Part shown: one piece after another, positions 1 to 9,900 of the stretch | How positions within the stretch are numbered: position 1 is the first letter of the stretch | Layout: every line of letters begins with the position of its first letter | Origin: Adhaeribacter rhizoryzae | GTDB taxonomy: Bacteria; Bacteroidota; Bacteroidia; Cytophagales; Hymenobacteraceae | Assembly (NCBI RefSeq): GCF_008629685.1 | Contig: NZ_VWSF01000012.1 | Location: 1 to 64,000 of the forward strand | DNA: 64,000 nucleotides | Direction of reading: 5' to 3' | Notes under the pieces: generated by a model | Told to the model about the DNA's origin: nothing | Databases searched by the model: none | What the model saw: the letters and a program-made list of their open reading frames with translations, nothing else | Translations under genes and position numbers: made by a program

Positions 1-339
1 TTAGTGCAACTCACGCTGCTGGCTTTGTTTGCCGCTAGCAAGATAATGCTCTTGCACCTGGCTTCTAAACAGAAAGAAGCCGTGCCGCTGGCAGAAAGCT
101 TTACCCGGCAAGAAGTCGCTTGTCTGCAGGCTTTACAAAAACGTTATGAAGGAAAAACAGCCAAGCAGCGGAATCCTTACCCCCAAGACTCTTTACAATG
201 GTGCTACTGGATAATAGCCAGATTAGGCGGGTGGAAACCCCACGAAAAGCAGGCGGGGGTGATTACCCTTTTGCGCGGTTGGAATTACTTCCAGCATATC
301 TTGCACGGGTGGACCCTGGCCCAAAAATTTGTGTCCTAA
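1..339 (+). CDS. IS4-type transposase, C-terminal end (partial, cut by window edge)
   Basis: The frame is open from base 1, so the gene begins outside the window and only its last ~112 residues are visible. They carry the C-terminal pattern of IS4/Tn5-like transposases: a Trp-rich stretch ending in IARLGGW, then a charged linker, then LLRGWNYFQHI and a final GW-x-LA. In that family this region follows the catalytic Glu and folds against the DDE core; the catalytic residues themselves lie upstream and are not visible. It would be part of an insertion sequence, but I could not identify the right terminal inverted repeat in the next 250 bases. The family call rests on a short tail and could be a close DDE relative. 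Confidence 0.65.
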   Translation, partial: LVQLTLLALFAASKIMLLHLASKQKEAVPLAESFTRQEVACLQALQKRYEGKTAKQRNPYPQDSLQWCYWIIARLGGWKPHEKQAGVITLLRGWNYFQHILHGWTLAQKFVS

Positions 340-693
340 TCGTAGCCCTAATTTAGGGAAGGTGCCCGGAGGGCGGAAGGGTTAAACTCATCAAGATGAA
401 AAAAGCCGCACCGGCAAAAGCTAAAAAGGCCAAATAAAAGGTGTTACAGGTAAAAACAGTAGAACAAGAATTACCTCCTTTACTTTCTACACAATAGATT
501 TTTCTGAAATTCCTTGAATTCTCCAGCATTACAACCAGGAGATTATTGTATTATTAGGGAAGGGGGTAATTACTATCGGGTATAATACTAGCAAAACGCC
601 AGCCTGCTTTTATTAGCGGCTGGCGTTTTGCTTATTTTTGCCAGGCAGACTTACTGGCCATAGCCTAATTATAGTTTGTAAAAAAACAAAATA
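340..693. other. Intergenic stretch downstream of the transposase tail
   Basis: No convincing gene. A short frame at 396-437 encodes 13 residues rich in Lys, Ala and Pro (MKKAAPAKAKKAK), reminiscent of the basic tail of histone H1-like proteins; it could be a remnant left by the insertion sequence, but nothing upstream in frame supports a whole gene. Bases 346-366 contain a CCCTAATTTAGGG palindrome, which recurs near 61194. The strong hairpin at 591-631 is listed separately. Confidence 0.4.
591..638 (+). terminator. Strong hairpin terminator
   Basis: A perfect 14 bp stem (GCAAAACGCCAGCC at 591-604 with its reverse complement at 618-631) with a 13-base loop, followed by TTATTTTT. It lies between the IS4 tail and the convergent gene ending at 694, so it can stop rightward transcription from the insertion sequence. 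Confidence 0.75.
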
Positions 694-1296
694 TTACTTT
701 GCTAACTGGGCAATTTTCTCCAGCGGAATAGTGCCGGCTAAACGTAAAATATCGGCTTCTTTGGTATCGTCCATTTTAAAAGTAACTAGGGTATTCTGGA
801 GCGGAATCTGTAAATCGTAATTTACTTTTTTGGTTTCGGTATCTTCGTTTTTGTACAACACGCCTTTGTAGCCTTGTACTTTCACTACTTTTTGCTTGCC
901 GTCGCCGGAGTTGCCCACAAACGGAATAGCCAATAAAGTGTTCAGGCTCGTAATCAGCGGTGAATTATTAATAATATCGATGGTGGCGGTTTTGGCGCCG
1001 GTGCCGTAGGTGCGTTGTACAAACAAACCCAAACCGCCGGTGCTGCCGCTGCCGGTAGTATTATCGTCTTTAATATTGGCGGCTAGAGCATCCATTTTGG
1101 GGGGCAATAATTTCAGAATATCTTTTCCAATGGCAGCATCTACTTCGCGCAGCATTTGTTCCATAGCAAAGCGCGAATTGCTCAGGTTGCCGGCAGTGTA
1201 AGCCGTGCGGGCTTCGCCCAGGTTTTTAGAAAAATTTTGGGCCTGCGCCTGATAACAGCATAGGCTTAAAAACAAAAGGATAAATATATTTTTCAT
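694..1296 (-). CDS. Secreted protein of unknown function, paralogue of the gene at 1341-2141
   Basis: Two hundred residues with a clear signal peptide (hydrophobic residues 4-14, cleavage probably after QAQA at about 19), so exported to the periplasm or surface. I do not recognise a named family. The mature part aligns by eye with the neighbouring gene: both have an N-terminal helical stretch with a YTAGNLSNSRFAMEQ / YGEARYAIQQ-like segment, then a shared G-x-x-ILK-x-LP motif, then a V/I-QR-x-Y segment followed by a run of beta-like sequence with an Asn-Asn-x-x-L-(I/M)-T motif. It is separated from its upstream paralogue by 44 bases, so the two are probably co-transcribed. The copy here lacks the central disordered Ser/Thr/Gly linker that the longer paralogue has. 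Confidence 0.85.
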   Translation of the reverse strand: MKNIFILLFLSLCCYQAQAQNFSKNLGEARTAYTAGNLSNSRFAMEQMLREVDAAIGKDILKLLPPKMDALAANIKDDNTTGSGSTGGLGLFVQRTYGTGAKTATIDIINNSPLITSLNTLLAIPFVGNSGDGKQKVVKVQGYKGVLYKNEDTETKKVNYDLQIPLQNTLVTFKMDDTKEADILRLAGTIPLEKIAQLAK

Positions 1297-1340
1297 AGTA
1301 ATAGTGTCTTTTAGTTAAGGAAAATCAGGTTAAATAAATT

Positions 1341-2141
1341 TTATTTCTCACCGAGCATTTTTTTGATGCCATCAATATCCAGGGTGTTAGCTGCCGCCAG
1401 CATATCTTGCTCATTCTTAAAGTTTACGCCTTCGTAAACTACCAACGACGATTGGCCAATGGGTACGCTTACTTTATAGCCGCTGCTTTCGTCGTACTCA
1501 ATAATAGCGCGATTGCCTTTTACTTTGGTTTGTTTCCAGTTTTGCTTGCCGCCCGAGGTTTGCGCCGCAGCACCGCCATTAGCAAAGTACAGGTTTACTC
1601 CGGTCATGAGAGCAGCATTATTGGCTACAACTACCCGTAGTTCTTTGTCGGCGTTGTCTTTGTACGCGCGCTGAATGGTTAAACCTACCCAACCCCAGCC
1701 GGTGCTGGTTACCTGGTCTTGCTCCGTGTCTTTTTTCAGGCCGCTAATGGTTTCGGGCAAAGATTTTAATATTTTCTGGCCAATTTCCATTTCTACGCCC
1801 AACATAGCCTGCTGAATGGCATAGCGGGCTTCGCCGTATTTCCCGGCTTTAAAAGAACCTTCAGCATCGGTTAAATTAACTTTTACATCGGGGGGCGTAA
1901 AAACCAGGCCGGCTCCGCCTTTGTTGCGGGCCCGAGAGGTGCCGTCGGCGCCCGTAGATGTTTCTGTTGAACCAGCGTTATTAACGGGCTGGTTCCGGTC
2001 CATGCCCATGGCTTTGTCAACGGCCTGTTCGGCTTTCTTCTCAATATTGGATCTTACGCGGTTCAGGAGCACCTGTCCCGAAGCAGATTCGTGCAGCAGG
2101 CACAAACCCGCCGCAAGCATAAAACAAGATAATTTTTTCAT
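1341..2141 (-). CDS. Secreted protein of unknown function, first gene of a tandem paralogue pair
   Basis: The product has 266 residues and an N-terminal signal peptide (about residues 1-22, ending SASG-Q). A charged segment with the sequence RSNIEKKAEQAVDKAM is followed by a low-complexity Asn/Ser/Thr/Gly linker (about 50-75). The C-terminal ~190 residues match the downstream paralogue through the GQKILKSLPETISGL segment, the IQRAYKD segment and an ANNAALMTG segment. The shared architecture points to a tandem duplication followed by divergence. An intergenic region of about 165 AT-rich bases upstream must hold the promoter of the pair, but no clear TAnnTTTG box could be picked out. Function is unknown; a role at the envelope is all that export supports. 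Confidence 0.85.
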   Translation of the reverse strand: MKKLSCFMLAAGLCLLHESASGQVLLNRVRSNIEKKAEQAVDKAMGMDRNQPVNNAGSTETSTGADGTSRARNKGGAGLVFTPPDVKVNLTDAEGSFKAGKYGEARYAIQQAMLGVEMEIGQKILKSLPETISGLKKDTEQDQVTSTGWGWVGLTIQRAYKDNADKELRVVVANNAALMTGVNLYFANGGAAAQTSGGKQNWKQTKVKGNRAIIEYDESSGYKVSVPIGQSSLVVYEGVNFKNEQDMLAAANTLDIDGIKKMLGEK

Positions 2142-2307
2142 AGTTTTTTAGTTAATGGTGTTTAGAATATTAGTTTTGCGTAAACTTTAATAAAGTTATA
2201 AAAAATCTTTATTAATGAATAAAAATGCAAGCTATTTATTTTCAGTTTGTTTCACAATCGTTCTAAATATTTCGTTTTGAATATTTTTATTAACCTGAAA
2301 TTATAAA

Positions 2308-2838
2308 ATGCGGAAAGTTATTCTAAACCTGGCAATTAGCCTGGATGGCCTGATTGAGGGACCTAACGGAGAATTTGATTGGTGTTTTACCGACCAAGAT
2401 TACGGCATGACCGAGTTCCTGGAAAGTGTAGATACGATTGTTTTTGGGCGGAAGAGTTATGAGTTAATGTTAGGTTTTGAAGCAGATCCGTATCCGGGTA
2501 AACACAAATACGTGTTTTCGCGCAGCTTAAAAACTGATGCGCCCCAAACCAATTTTGTAAGCGGCAATGTGGCGGAAATAATTAACCAAATACAGCAGCA
2601 ACCCGGCAAAGATATTTGGTTGTTTGGTGGGGCAGATTTAACTACTGCATTTCTGAACGCCAATTTAATTAACGAACTGCAACTATCTATTCACCCGATT
2701 GTACTGGGGCAAGGCAAGCCGCTTTTTGTAAATATTGCGGAGCGAAAACACTTTCGATTAATTAATACTAAAACTTACGAGAGCGGTTTGCTGCAGGCTA
2801 TTTACGAGCGAATTGACGCGCCATTGAATAACGTATAA
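2308..2838 (+). CDS. Dihydrofolate reductase family protein (RibD C-terminal-like)
   Basis: The protein has 176 residues, the usual size for single-domain members of the DHFR/RibD-C superfamily. Visible landmarks are the N-terminal strand with SLDGLIEGPNGEFDW, the VDTIVFGRKSYE segment (about 41-52) that packs on NADPH, the central DIWLFGGADL motif (about residues 101-110) that corresponds to the Gly-rich nucleotide loop, and the C-terminal HPIVLGQGKPLF. These proteins are NAD(P)H-dependent reductases of mostly unknown substrate; a housekeeping FolA role is unlikely because the sequence follows the YyaP/RibD-like branch. It stands alone, transcribed divergently from the secreted pair, and is followed by a bidirectional terminator. 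Confidence 0.9.
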   Translation: MRKVILNLAISLDGLIEGPNGEFDWCFTDQDYGMTEFLESVDTIVFGRKSYELMLGFEADPYPGKHKYVFSRSLKTDAPQTNFVSGNVAEIINQIQQQPGKDIWLFGGADLTTAFLNANLINELQLSIHPIVLGQGKPLFVNIAERKHFRLINTKTYESGLLQAIYERIDAPLNNV

Positions 2839-2845
2839 AACAATA

Positions 2846-2896
2846 GGCAAACTTAAATACGCGCTTAATATTCTTTAACTCGTATTTAAGTTTGCC
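2846..2896. terminator. Bidirectional terminator between convergent genes
   Basis: A perfect 16 bp inverted repeat (2846-2861 with 2881-2896, core GGCAAACTTAAATACG) with a 19-base loop, located between the DHFR-like gene and the convergent membrane protein gene. Confidence 0.75.
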
Positions 2897-2954
2897 CAAT
2901 TGGTTGCTGCTTAAAATTTAAGCTATAACTTTTTTTATTAAAGGTGTTAAAAGC

Positions 2955-3344
2955 TTAATCCGAAAGCATTTGCGGGTTGGTTTCGTCCATTTCCTGGGTT
3001 TGGGTTAATGATCCCACGGCTAAACCAAGCAAGCCTGCTCCCAGAAAAACATTACGGGCGCGCTCGTTTCGGTAAAATCCAAATAACCACGGGGCCGTTA
3101 CGGCCAGGGCATTGGCGGCAAAGTCAATCATTAAATGCGTCTTAAAAGGCATTACCCGGAACAGGCCTAGTTCGTAACGGGTAAAAACGCTGTACATTAA
3201 AGCGCCACTGCCCATAACCCGGCATAAAGTAGTCGCCGTTTTTTCTTCGTCTTTAAAGCCGGCTAATTCTGGTGCCGCCGATACAAGTGCGGCATATTTA
3301 TAATCTATTATCCCGTGTACAAAACGGTTTATTGGTTTTTCCAT
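2955..3344 (-). CDS. Small membrane protein, SPW-repeat-like
   Basis: The 129-residue product begins MEKPINRFVHGIIDY and contains three or four hydrophobic segments: about residues 47-60, 75-93 (including a TAPWLFGF motif) and 100-113. The HGIIDY start and the APWLFGF motif resemble the short SPW-type membrane proteins widespread in Bacteroidota, which are annotated as hypothetical and have no known function. The C-terminus is short and acidic. The gene is monocistronic and its upstream region of nearly 400 bases is non-coding. Confidence 0.75.
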   Translation of the reverse strand: MEKPINRFVHGIIDYKYAALVSAAPELAGFKDEEKTATTLCRVMGSGALMYSVFTRYELGLFRVMPFKTHLMIDFAANALAVTAPWLFGFYRNERARNVFLGAGLLGLAVGSLTQTQEMDETNPQMLSD

Positions 3345-3732
3345 CGTGCTTTCTGTTTAAGTTTAACCATTTCTTTAAAACCAAACCCAGTCAATAATCA
3401 AAAAATTATAACCAGGTTTAAACATACGGCTTGGCGTAATCTGGGTTTTGTCCTAAACCGAAAGAATTTTAGTGATTAAGGGGAAGCCGGTTCTGCTTAT
3501 TTACCAGCATTATCTGGTAAGTTCAGCAATGCTAATTACGGCGAAAGAAGCAGTTGACTTTTAAGCGAATTAAGAGATGGTTTGGGGTAAAATATTGAAC
3601 GGACGAAGGAAAGCAGAGATGGCTTGCCCGACTGAAATTTAACTTAAAGCAGCGCTTATGGGCAACCCGAGAGATAAATTTTGGCCCGAAATCTCCCGGG
3701 TGCCGCTCTGTATACGCATATTGTTGTTATCG
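3345..3732. other. Non-coding stretch
   Basis: No credible reading frame. A 7 bp hairpin (TTACCAG at 3501-3507, CTGGTAA at 3514-3520) is the only structure noted; without a T-run it is not a convincing terminator. Confidence 0.4.
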
Positions 3733-3954
3733 TTAAGATACTAATTCTTCGGCAAGTTCCAGGTGCTGGCGCGTTACAAATTGCCGGCTGCCTTTTACTA
3801 CTCTGCCGTGGCCCAGGTAAACAAAGCAAGGAAATTCATCTTGTGGGCGATTAGCTTCAAATATTAACCGGTAAAAAGAATGTATAATATAAATTTTTCG
3901 GTTTTCGTGGTTAAAAGCTAAAAAATATTCACTGGTATCGTAAAGGTGTTTCAT
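3733..3954 (-). CDS. Small hypothetical protein
   Basis: Seventy-three residues from ATG at 3954, beginning MKHLYDTSEYFLAF, with mixed charged and aromatic residues and no signal peptide or membrane segment. The composition looks like a folded cytoplasmic protein, and the base composition is higher in GC than the AT-rich DNA on its 5' side, which favours a real gene. I recognise no family. A weak purine-rich segment lies upstream. It could still be a chance frame. Confidence 0.45.
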   Translation of the reverse strand: MKHLYDTSEYFLAFNHENRKIYIIHSFYRLIFEANRPQDEFPCFVYLGHGRVVKGSRQFVTRQHLELAEELVS

Positions 3955-4545
3955 GGGAAAATGGTAGGTGCTTAGTAGGAGTATGCTTAAATAACTGTTT
4001 TTAATTTAATTAATGCCTGAATAATATTTGGAATTTTATAAAATTTAAATATTAATGGTTTAATAAAATATATAATATGTTTTAACGAATTAATTAATAT
4101 GGTTTAAACAAGATTAATGCGCTTTAATAACTTTTAATGCGTGTTTTTATATAATGTTATAAAGGTATGGGTAAGAAAAATGTTTTGCAAATTTTTGTAC
4201 AAAATAATGTTTAAGGTTTTTGTAATGGCTTAGGTATACACTAAGTTAAAAGGTTGATGTTGGCCTTGGTAGTAGCAGAATGGCTGTTTTGGATCGTAAA
4301 TATTAGTAATAAATAAGTTTTTCGGTAAGTTGTTATATGTTATAATTATTCCAATATTTGGAAAAAAGATAATTTTTGGTTTTATCCTTGTGAATAAGAT
4401 TGTTGCGTAGGAACTGGTAAGTTGCACTGGTTAATTAGCTGTTAACAATTAACTTGTAAGCTGATGAGGGAGTAAAATATTTTCTCAGTCTTTAAAATAG
4501 AACAACCAGATAGTATATCGGTTTAAAACTGTAAGCAAATAATTA
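3955..4545. other. AT-rich intergenic region
   Basis: About 590 bases, very AT-rich in 4000-4200 with runs of TTTAATAA-type sequence. A 65-codon frame on the minus strand (4230-4427) has biased hydrophobic composition and no start context, and I do not believe it. Nothing else is recognisable; this region must contain the promoter of the GNAT gene. Confidence 0.4.
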
Positions 4546-5070
4546 ATGATGGGAGCCGGCTTTATAACCAGGGAAGTTACTACCGCAGATATTCCGCAAC
4601 TAATAAATTTGTACCAACAGGTGGCTGATACCGGGGCGCTGGGGCGTACGGCCGCCGAAATATCCGAAGCTTATATCCAGGATTTTGTTTCTAAAAGTTT
4701 AGCCCGGGGAATTATTCTGGCAGTTTGCCCAACTGATGCAGCCGCTATAATTGTGGGAGAAATTCATGGGTACACGTTAGGGTTGCAAACCTTTGCCCAC
4801 GTTTTTGAGCAGGTTACCATGGTGGTGCACCCGGCTTACCAGGGTGTTGGTGTGGGTAAATTACTCCTGAACACGTTGCAACACCAGATTCAGGTAAAAA
4901 TGCCGCATATAAAAAAGGTAGAATTAATGTGTTTTGGCAATAACCAACGCGCTTTAAACTTATACTTGCACAATGGTTTTGAGATAGAAGGTCGCCGGAA
5001 AAAGCGGGTGCTTTTGCCAAATGGCACTTTTACCGATGGCATTGCGCTGGCCTGGTTTAACCCGGCTTAA
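4546..5070 (+). CDS. GNAT family N-acetyltransferase
   Basis: The protein has 174 residues, a standard GNAT length. The acetyl-CoA binding motif A is clear: VTMVVHPAYQGVGVGKLLL at about residues 90-108, with the Q-x-x-G-x-G loop that holds the pyrophosphate of CoA. The C-terminal part has the expected LYLHNGFEIEGRRKK (motif B region), as in ribosomal-protein or small-molecule acetyltransferases. The substrate cannot be told from sequence. Two adjacent ATG codons (4546 and 4549) make the exact start uncertain. It is a single gene between two long intergenic regions. Confidence 0.9.
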   Translation: MMGAGFITREVTTADIPQLINLYQQVADTGALGRTAAEISEAYIQDFVSKSLARGIILAVCPTDAAAIIVGEIHGYTLGLQTFAHVFEQVTMVVHPAYQGVGVGKLLLNTLQHQIQVKMPHIKKVELMCFGNNQRALNLYLHNGFEIEGRRKKRVLLPNGTFTDGIALAWFNPA

Positions 5071-5184
5071 CCGGCACGAGCAGGTCAGGTTAAATGCCGC
5101 AAAAAAATAAGCAGGTTCTGTTTCAATTGTCGTGTAGTATTTCTTTATTTAAGGCGCTTACCTTTATATATTCAGAATATAACT

Positions 5185-6066
5185 ATGCTACTCAATAACC
5201 TTAACAGCAATACCGGCGAGCAAAACAGCCCCAATTATTGGGGTAAAATAATAAGGTTCTACTTTTTAGCTGCGTTGTTGTTACTGGCCCAGGTTACGGT
5301 AGGGCAGCAAAAGCAGTTACCATTGGCCAAGCCGCTGGAGCAGGGGCATTCTCATAACGATTACTGGCGGCCGCGCCCGTTGCTGGATGCTTTAGCTTTG
5401 GGGTTTAAAAGTGTAGAAGCCGATGTTTTTTTAGTAGACAATACCTTGTTGGTAGGGCACAGTAAAAACGAATTGCAGCCCGATAAGACTTTGGAAACTA
5501 TGTACCTGAAGCCCATTCAGGAACTAGTGCAGGCAAACAAAAAAATATACCGGCAACCAGGTGTTTTGTATTTATACATCGATTTTAAAAGTGAAGGCAA
5601 AGCTACCTACGACCAGCTAAGCCCTGTTTTAACTAAATATCGGCATTTACTGGTGAGCCCGCAGCAGCAGCATAAAGGCACGGTAAAAGTGATCCTCACG
5701 GGTAATTACCCCGCCGAGCAGGTGCTGGCCGATAAACAACGACTGGTGTTTTTAGACGGGAAAGTAGAACAATTACCGCAAAAGTTAAAGTCAAAAGAAT
5801 ATCCGGTAGTAAGTGGCAACTGGGCCAAATTTTTTAAGTGGCAAGGCGAGGGTGCCATGCCGCCGGCCGAAGCTCGTCAGTTAACCGAATGGGCCAGGAT
5901 AGCCCAGCAAAATGGTCAGCAAATCAGGTTCTGGAACATGCCCGAAAAAAGCCAGGAGCAAATAAACGTAATCTGGCAGGAGTTGCTTAAATATCCGGCG
6001 GTATTAATTGGTACCGATCACCTCGATTGGTTGTCCAAGGCCCTGGCTGAGCAAAAGAAGCCGTAA
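5185..6066 (+). CDS. Secreted GDPD / PI-PLC-like phosphodiesterase
   Basis: The product has 293 residues, with a hydrophobic export segment at about 22-40 (FYFLAALLLLAQVTVG), so it is probably periplasmic or anchored by an uncleaved signal. The mature protein starts with GHSHNDYW (His55, His57, Asn58, Asp59), followed by SVEADVFLV (Glu78, Asp80) and VGHSKNEL (His92). These are the catalytic His pair and metal-binding acidic residues of the PI-PLC/GDPD TIM-barrel superfamily, in the uncharacterised bacterial branch related to yeast AIM6. The expected reaction is metal-dependent cleavage of a phosphodiester such as a glycerophosphodiester or phosphoinositide-like lipid head group. The 20 residues before the hydrophobic segment suggest the true start could be slightly downstream, but no better ATG is available. 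Confidence 0.85.
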   Translation: MLLNNLNSNTGEQNSPNYWGKIIRFYFLAALLLLAQVTVGQQKQLPLAKPLEQGHSHNDYWRPRPLLDALALGFKSVEADVFLVDNTLLVGHSKNELQPDKTLETMYLKPIQELVQANKKIYRQPGVLYLYIDFKSEGKATYDQLSPVLTKYRHLLVSPQQQHKGTVKVILTGNYPAEQVLADKQRLVFLDGKVEQLPQKLKSKEYPVVSGNWAKFFKWQGEGAMPPAEARQLTEWARIAQQNGQQIRFWNMPEKSQEQINVIWQELLKYPAVLIGTDHLDWLSKALAEQKKP

Positions 6067-6924
6067 AGTTTATACCGCATGTGTTTTCTATAAATTATAT
6101 CTGATAGGTAAAGCTCTTGCCAGATCAACCTCTTTTGAGTGTTAAAACAGCCAGCTTAAAAATAGTATTTGGGTAACTAATTCAAAAATATTGCTCTCCA
6201 AAGTAAAATCTACTGTCTCGCCCGTTTCACCAATACCAGCACAAAGGAGATAATTAGAAATCTCAACTAGCTTTTCTGCTGGCGCAGTCTTAATAATTTC
6301 ATAACCTATTTCCTGCCTGGTTTTATAAAACCGTCTTTTACCTTTATTCCACAAAAGTTCTGAAAGTTATCTAACACAGATATTCATCTTTAACTTATTA
6401 GCTATTAATTCATTAAATATTATATTAACATATAGGCTGTATGTTTACAATTTTGTATATCTAAATAATCTTTTTTAAAAAAATTATAGAAGTATTTGTA
6501 ATTAAGAAATTAAATAATATTCTTTAAGCAAAATTAGCAGTATAAAACATGTAGTGCTGTCTGATATTTAATGCAGCATATTTATTTGAGGGACTTTATT
6601 ACTTAAGTAAATATAACGCCGGTCTATAGTTAATCAATTAGTATGAATCAGATTTTATCAGGTTACTATAGAAAATAAGTACTCAGCATTTGGCCTCTAG
6701 GCAATAAGCAGCTAGATGGGCAATTAGCAAAGGTTTAGGAAAACTATGTTTAACAGAATAAACCTGTTTTTGGCAGATTATAAAAATATTATTGAGTATG
6801 TACTTTCTTTAAGTAGCATTTATATAAAAAGATTAAACGGTTTGCCTGTAGTTTGCTGATAGGTACCGGTTTACACAACAGTTTATATTTAGAATACATA
6901 ATCCTGATTTTTTAATAATTAATT
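6067..6924. other. Long AT-rich region upstream of susC
   Basis: There are 858 bases without a convincing gene. On the minus strand an ATG-less open frame of about 70 codons (6142-6354) encodes protein-like sequence (ending SNIFELVTQILFLSWLF) and could be a decayed remnant; interestingly GTTAGAT lies just 5' of it (minus strand, near 6380). The last 250 bases should contain the susC promoter and regulatory sites. Half-sites of the palindrome found upstream of the ROK gene occur here: TACTCA at 6680-6685 and TTGAGTAT at 6792-6799. I see no attenuator or riboswitch-like structure. Confidence 0.4.
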
Positions 6925-9900
6925 ATGCGTAAAATAATACCACCTTTTAAGAGTAAAGGAAGCGCCAACCGCCGGTGTGGCCTTTTGTTAATGGCTCTGT
7001 TGGGTATTGTGCCAATAGAGGGGTTTACCAAAGGGCAGGAGGCTGCTGCTTCTAAATTGTTAGTATCCATTATCCGGGACAGTAATCAGCAGAACGCTAC
7101 GGTTACCGGGCAGGTAAAAGACGGTTCCGGACAGGCGCTGCCAGGCGTTTCGGTTTCTTTAAAAGGAACCAACACCGGTACCATTACCGATGCCGATGGC
7201 CGGTTCAGTTTATCGGTGCCTGATACCGGGCAGCCCGTACTTGTTTTCTCTTATATTGGCTTCGAGAGGCAAGAGGTAGCAGTAACCGGACAAGGTTCGT
7301 TAAATATTATTCTTCGGGAAGATGCCAAAGCTTTGCAGGAAGTAGTGGTGGTAGGTTATGGAACCCAGGAAAAAGTAAACTTAACTGGTGCTGTAGCTGT
7401 AGTTAGCGCCGAGGCACTCGAAAACCGGCCTATTACCAATGCCTCTTCAGCCCTGCAGGGGTTAGCGCCGGGTTTAACGGCCGTTAGTGCATCCGGCTTT
7501 CCGGGCGCATCCGGTGCCAGCCTGCGTATACGGGGAGTCGGAACCCTGAATAATGCCAATCCTTTTGTAGTAGTTGATGGTATTCCCGACGTAGATATTA
7601 ACTCTATTAATCCGGAAGATATAGAAAGTGTATCGGTGCTGAAAGATGCGGCCTCGGCTTCTATTTATGGTTCTAGGGCAGCTAATGGGGTTATTTTAAT
7701 AACCACCAAAACCGGCAAAGCTAACCAAAAGCCTACCATTAGTTACAATGGCTACGTAGGGGTGCAAACGCCAACGGCTCTGCCTAAAATGCTGGGTTCT
7801 GCGGAATACATGGAAATGCTGAATGAATCGCAGCGCAATGTAAATCATACGCTAACTTATTCAGATGAACAAATAAAAATTGCCCGGGAAGGTACCGACC
7901 CCAATTATTTTGCGAATACCAATTGGTCTAAAGCACTTTTTAAAGATTATGCTCCCCAGCAAAGCCACAACGTAAGTTTAAACGGCGGCACTTCCGATTT
8001 AAGTTATTATGCTTCTTACGGCCGCTTAAACCAGGAAGGCCTGGTGGTCGGCGACCAATATACCGGCAACCGGAACAATACTAAATTACGCCTAACTTCT
8101 AAAAATCTGCTTGATTTTATTGATTTAGATGCCAACTTAAATTATATCGATCGCGCGCAGAACCAGCCGGCCGGTGGCACCGATCATAATTCCGGTCCTA
8201 TTTATACCACTTTAACCATGTCTCCGCTAGATCCGGTTAGATTCTCGAACGGTAATTGGGGATATGGTGGCGGATCGAGCAACCCGGTAGCCATTGCCAC
8301 CGATGGCGGCTATAATAATTTCAACTCGCAGGAATTTTACGGAAGTTTATCGGGTACCATCCATTTGTTGAAAAACCTGGATCTGCGGGCACAGTATGGT
8401 ATAAACGCCATTAACCAGCTTCGTTCTACTTTCTCCCGCAAAATTGATTATTTCTATCCTGATTCTGGCAAGCCCTGGTATACCAACCGGACCGCTAATC
8501 AGCTCGAAAACCGCGATTATAAAAGCCGGAAAGAATTATTATCAGGCCAGTTAAACTATGGCATAAACCTGGGTAAACACGATTTTAAAGCTTTGCTGGG
8601 TTATCAGCAGGAAGAATATCGCTACGACTCCTGGTATGCCTCTAAATTGGGCTTTGTGAGCGATGATGTACCGGTATTTAGCTTAGGAACTTTGGACCCA
8701 CGGGCTACTGGTGACGCTTACCAATGGGCTTTGCGGTCTTATTTTGGCCGGTTAAACTACAGCTTTGCCGATAAATATTTACTAGAATTTAATGCCCGTT
8801 ACGATGGCTCATCCCGTTACTTACCAGGCCGGCGTTATGGTTTCTTCCCATCAGCATCGGTTGGCTGGCGCTTTACCCAGGAAAACTTCTTTGCCAATAC
8901 CGGTGCCTTATCCTGGCTGAACGAAGGAAAACTCCGGGTATCGTACGGTGATTTGGGTGGCCAATATGGGGCCGATGGTGTAGCCTATTCTGAATGGTAC
9001 CCGTTTGTGCCGGTGCTTACCTCTATTGCAACCATGCCAATTGGCAATATTTTAACTACCGGGTTGGCGCAGCAAGTACTGGCAAACCCTTACCTGGAGT
9101 GGGAAACCGCCAGTATGGCTAATTTTGGTTTAGACTTAGGCTTCTTTAACAACAAACTAACCTTTACCGGCGATATATTCGATAGGAGAACCAAAAATAT
9201 TCAGTTACGGGTACCGCAGCCCGATATTCTGGGATTAGATGTACCTGACCAAAATGCCGGTGAAGTTTCGAACAAAGGTTGGGAAGTAAGTCTGGGCTGG
9301 CGCGAAGACCGAAATACTTTTAAATACGGTTTTACCGCGCAACTCGCTGATGTACGGAATAAAGTAGTGAATTTAGGCGGCGCACCTCCTACTATTTCTG
9401 ATAGAATCCGGCAGGTAGGGTATCCGATAGATGCTTACTACGGCTACAGAACCGATGGTTTGGCCCAGGCAGAAGATTTTGAAACCAACGATAAAGGCGT
9501 GCTGGTACCTAAGTTTCCGATTTTTGATGCCGATGCTGGCAAAGTAGGTCCCGGGGATCTTAAATTCAGAGATTTGGATGGCGATGGCAAAATTACTGCC
9601 GATAAAGACCGGGTAGTAATTGGCGATGCTTTCCCGCGCTATACCTATGCTTTAAGAGGCGATTTTGGTTACAAAGGTTTCGATTTCTCTTTCTTCCTGC
9701 AAGGCGTGGGCAAAGCCAATGGCTATGTATCCGGGCCGGGTATTCATACCTTTCACGTAAATGGTGCTTTCCCGCAAGAAGTTCACCGCGACCGCTGGAC
9801 CCCCGAAAATACCGATGCTTGGTACCCTCGTTTTACTTACTCTGATACCCGCAACTCAACCATGCGCCTATCTGATTACTGGCTGCAGAATGCCGCTTAC

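Noticed and set aside
4230-4427. 65-codon minus-strand frame in an AT-rich region
   Set aside because: Composition is that of random AT-rich DNA and no start context or homology is visible.
6142-6354. 70-codon minus-strand frame starting at TTG, with GTTAGAT just upstream
   Set aside because: No ATG or ribosome site; GTTAGAT is a single degenerate 7-mer and no matching attC-like stem follows, so neither a gene nor a cassette can be supported.
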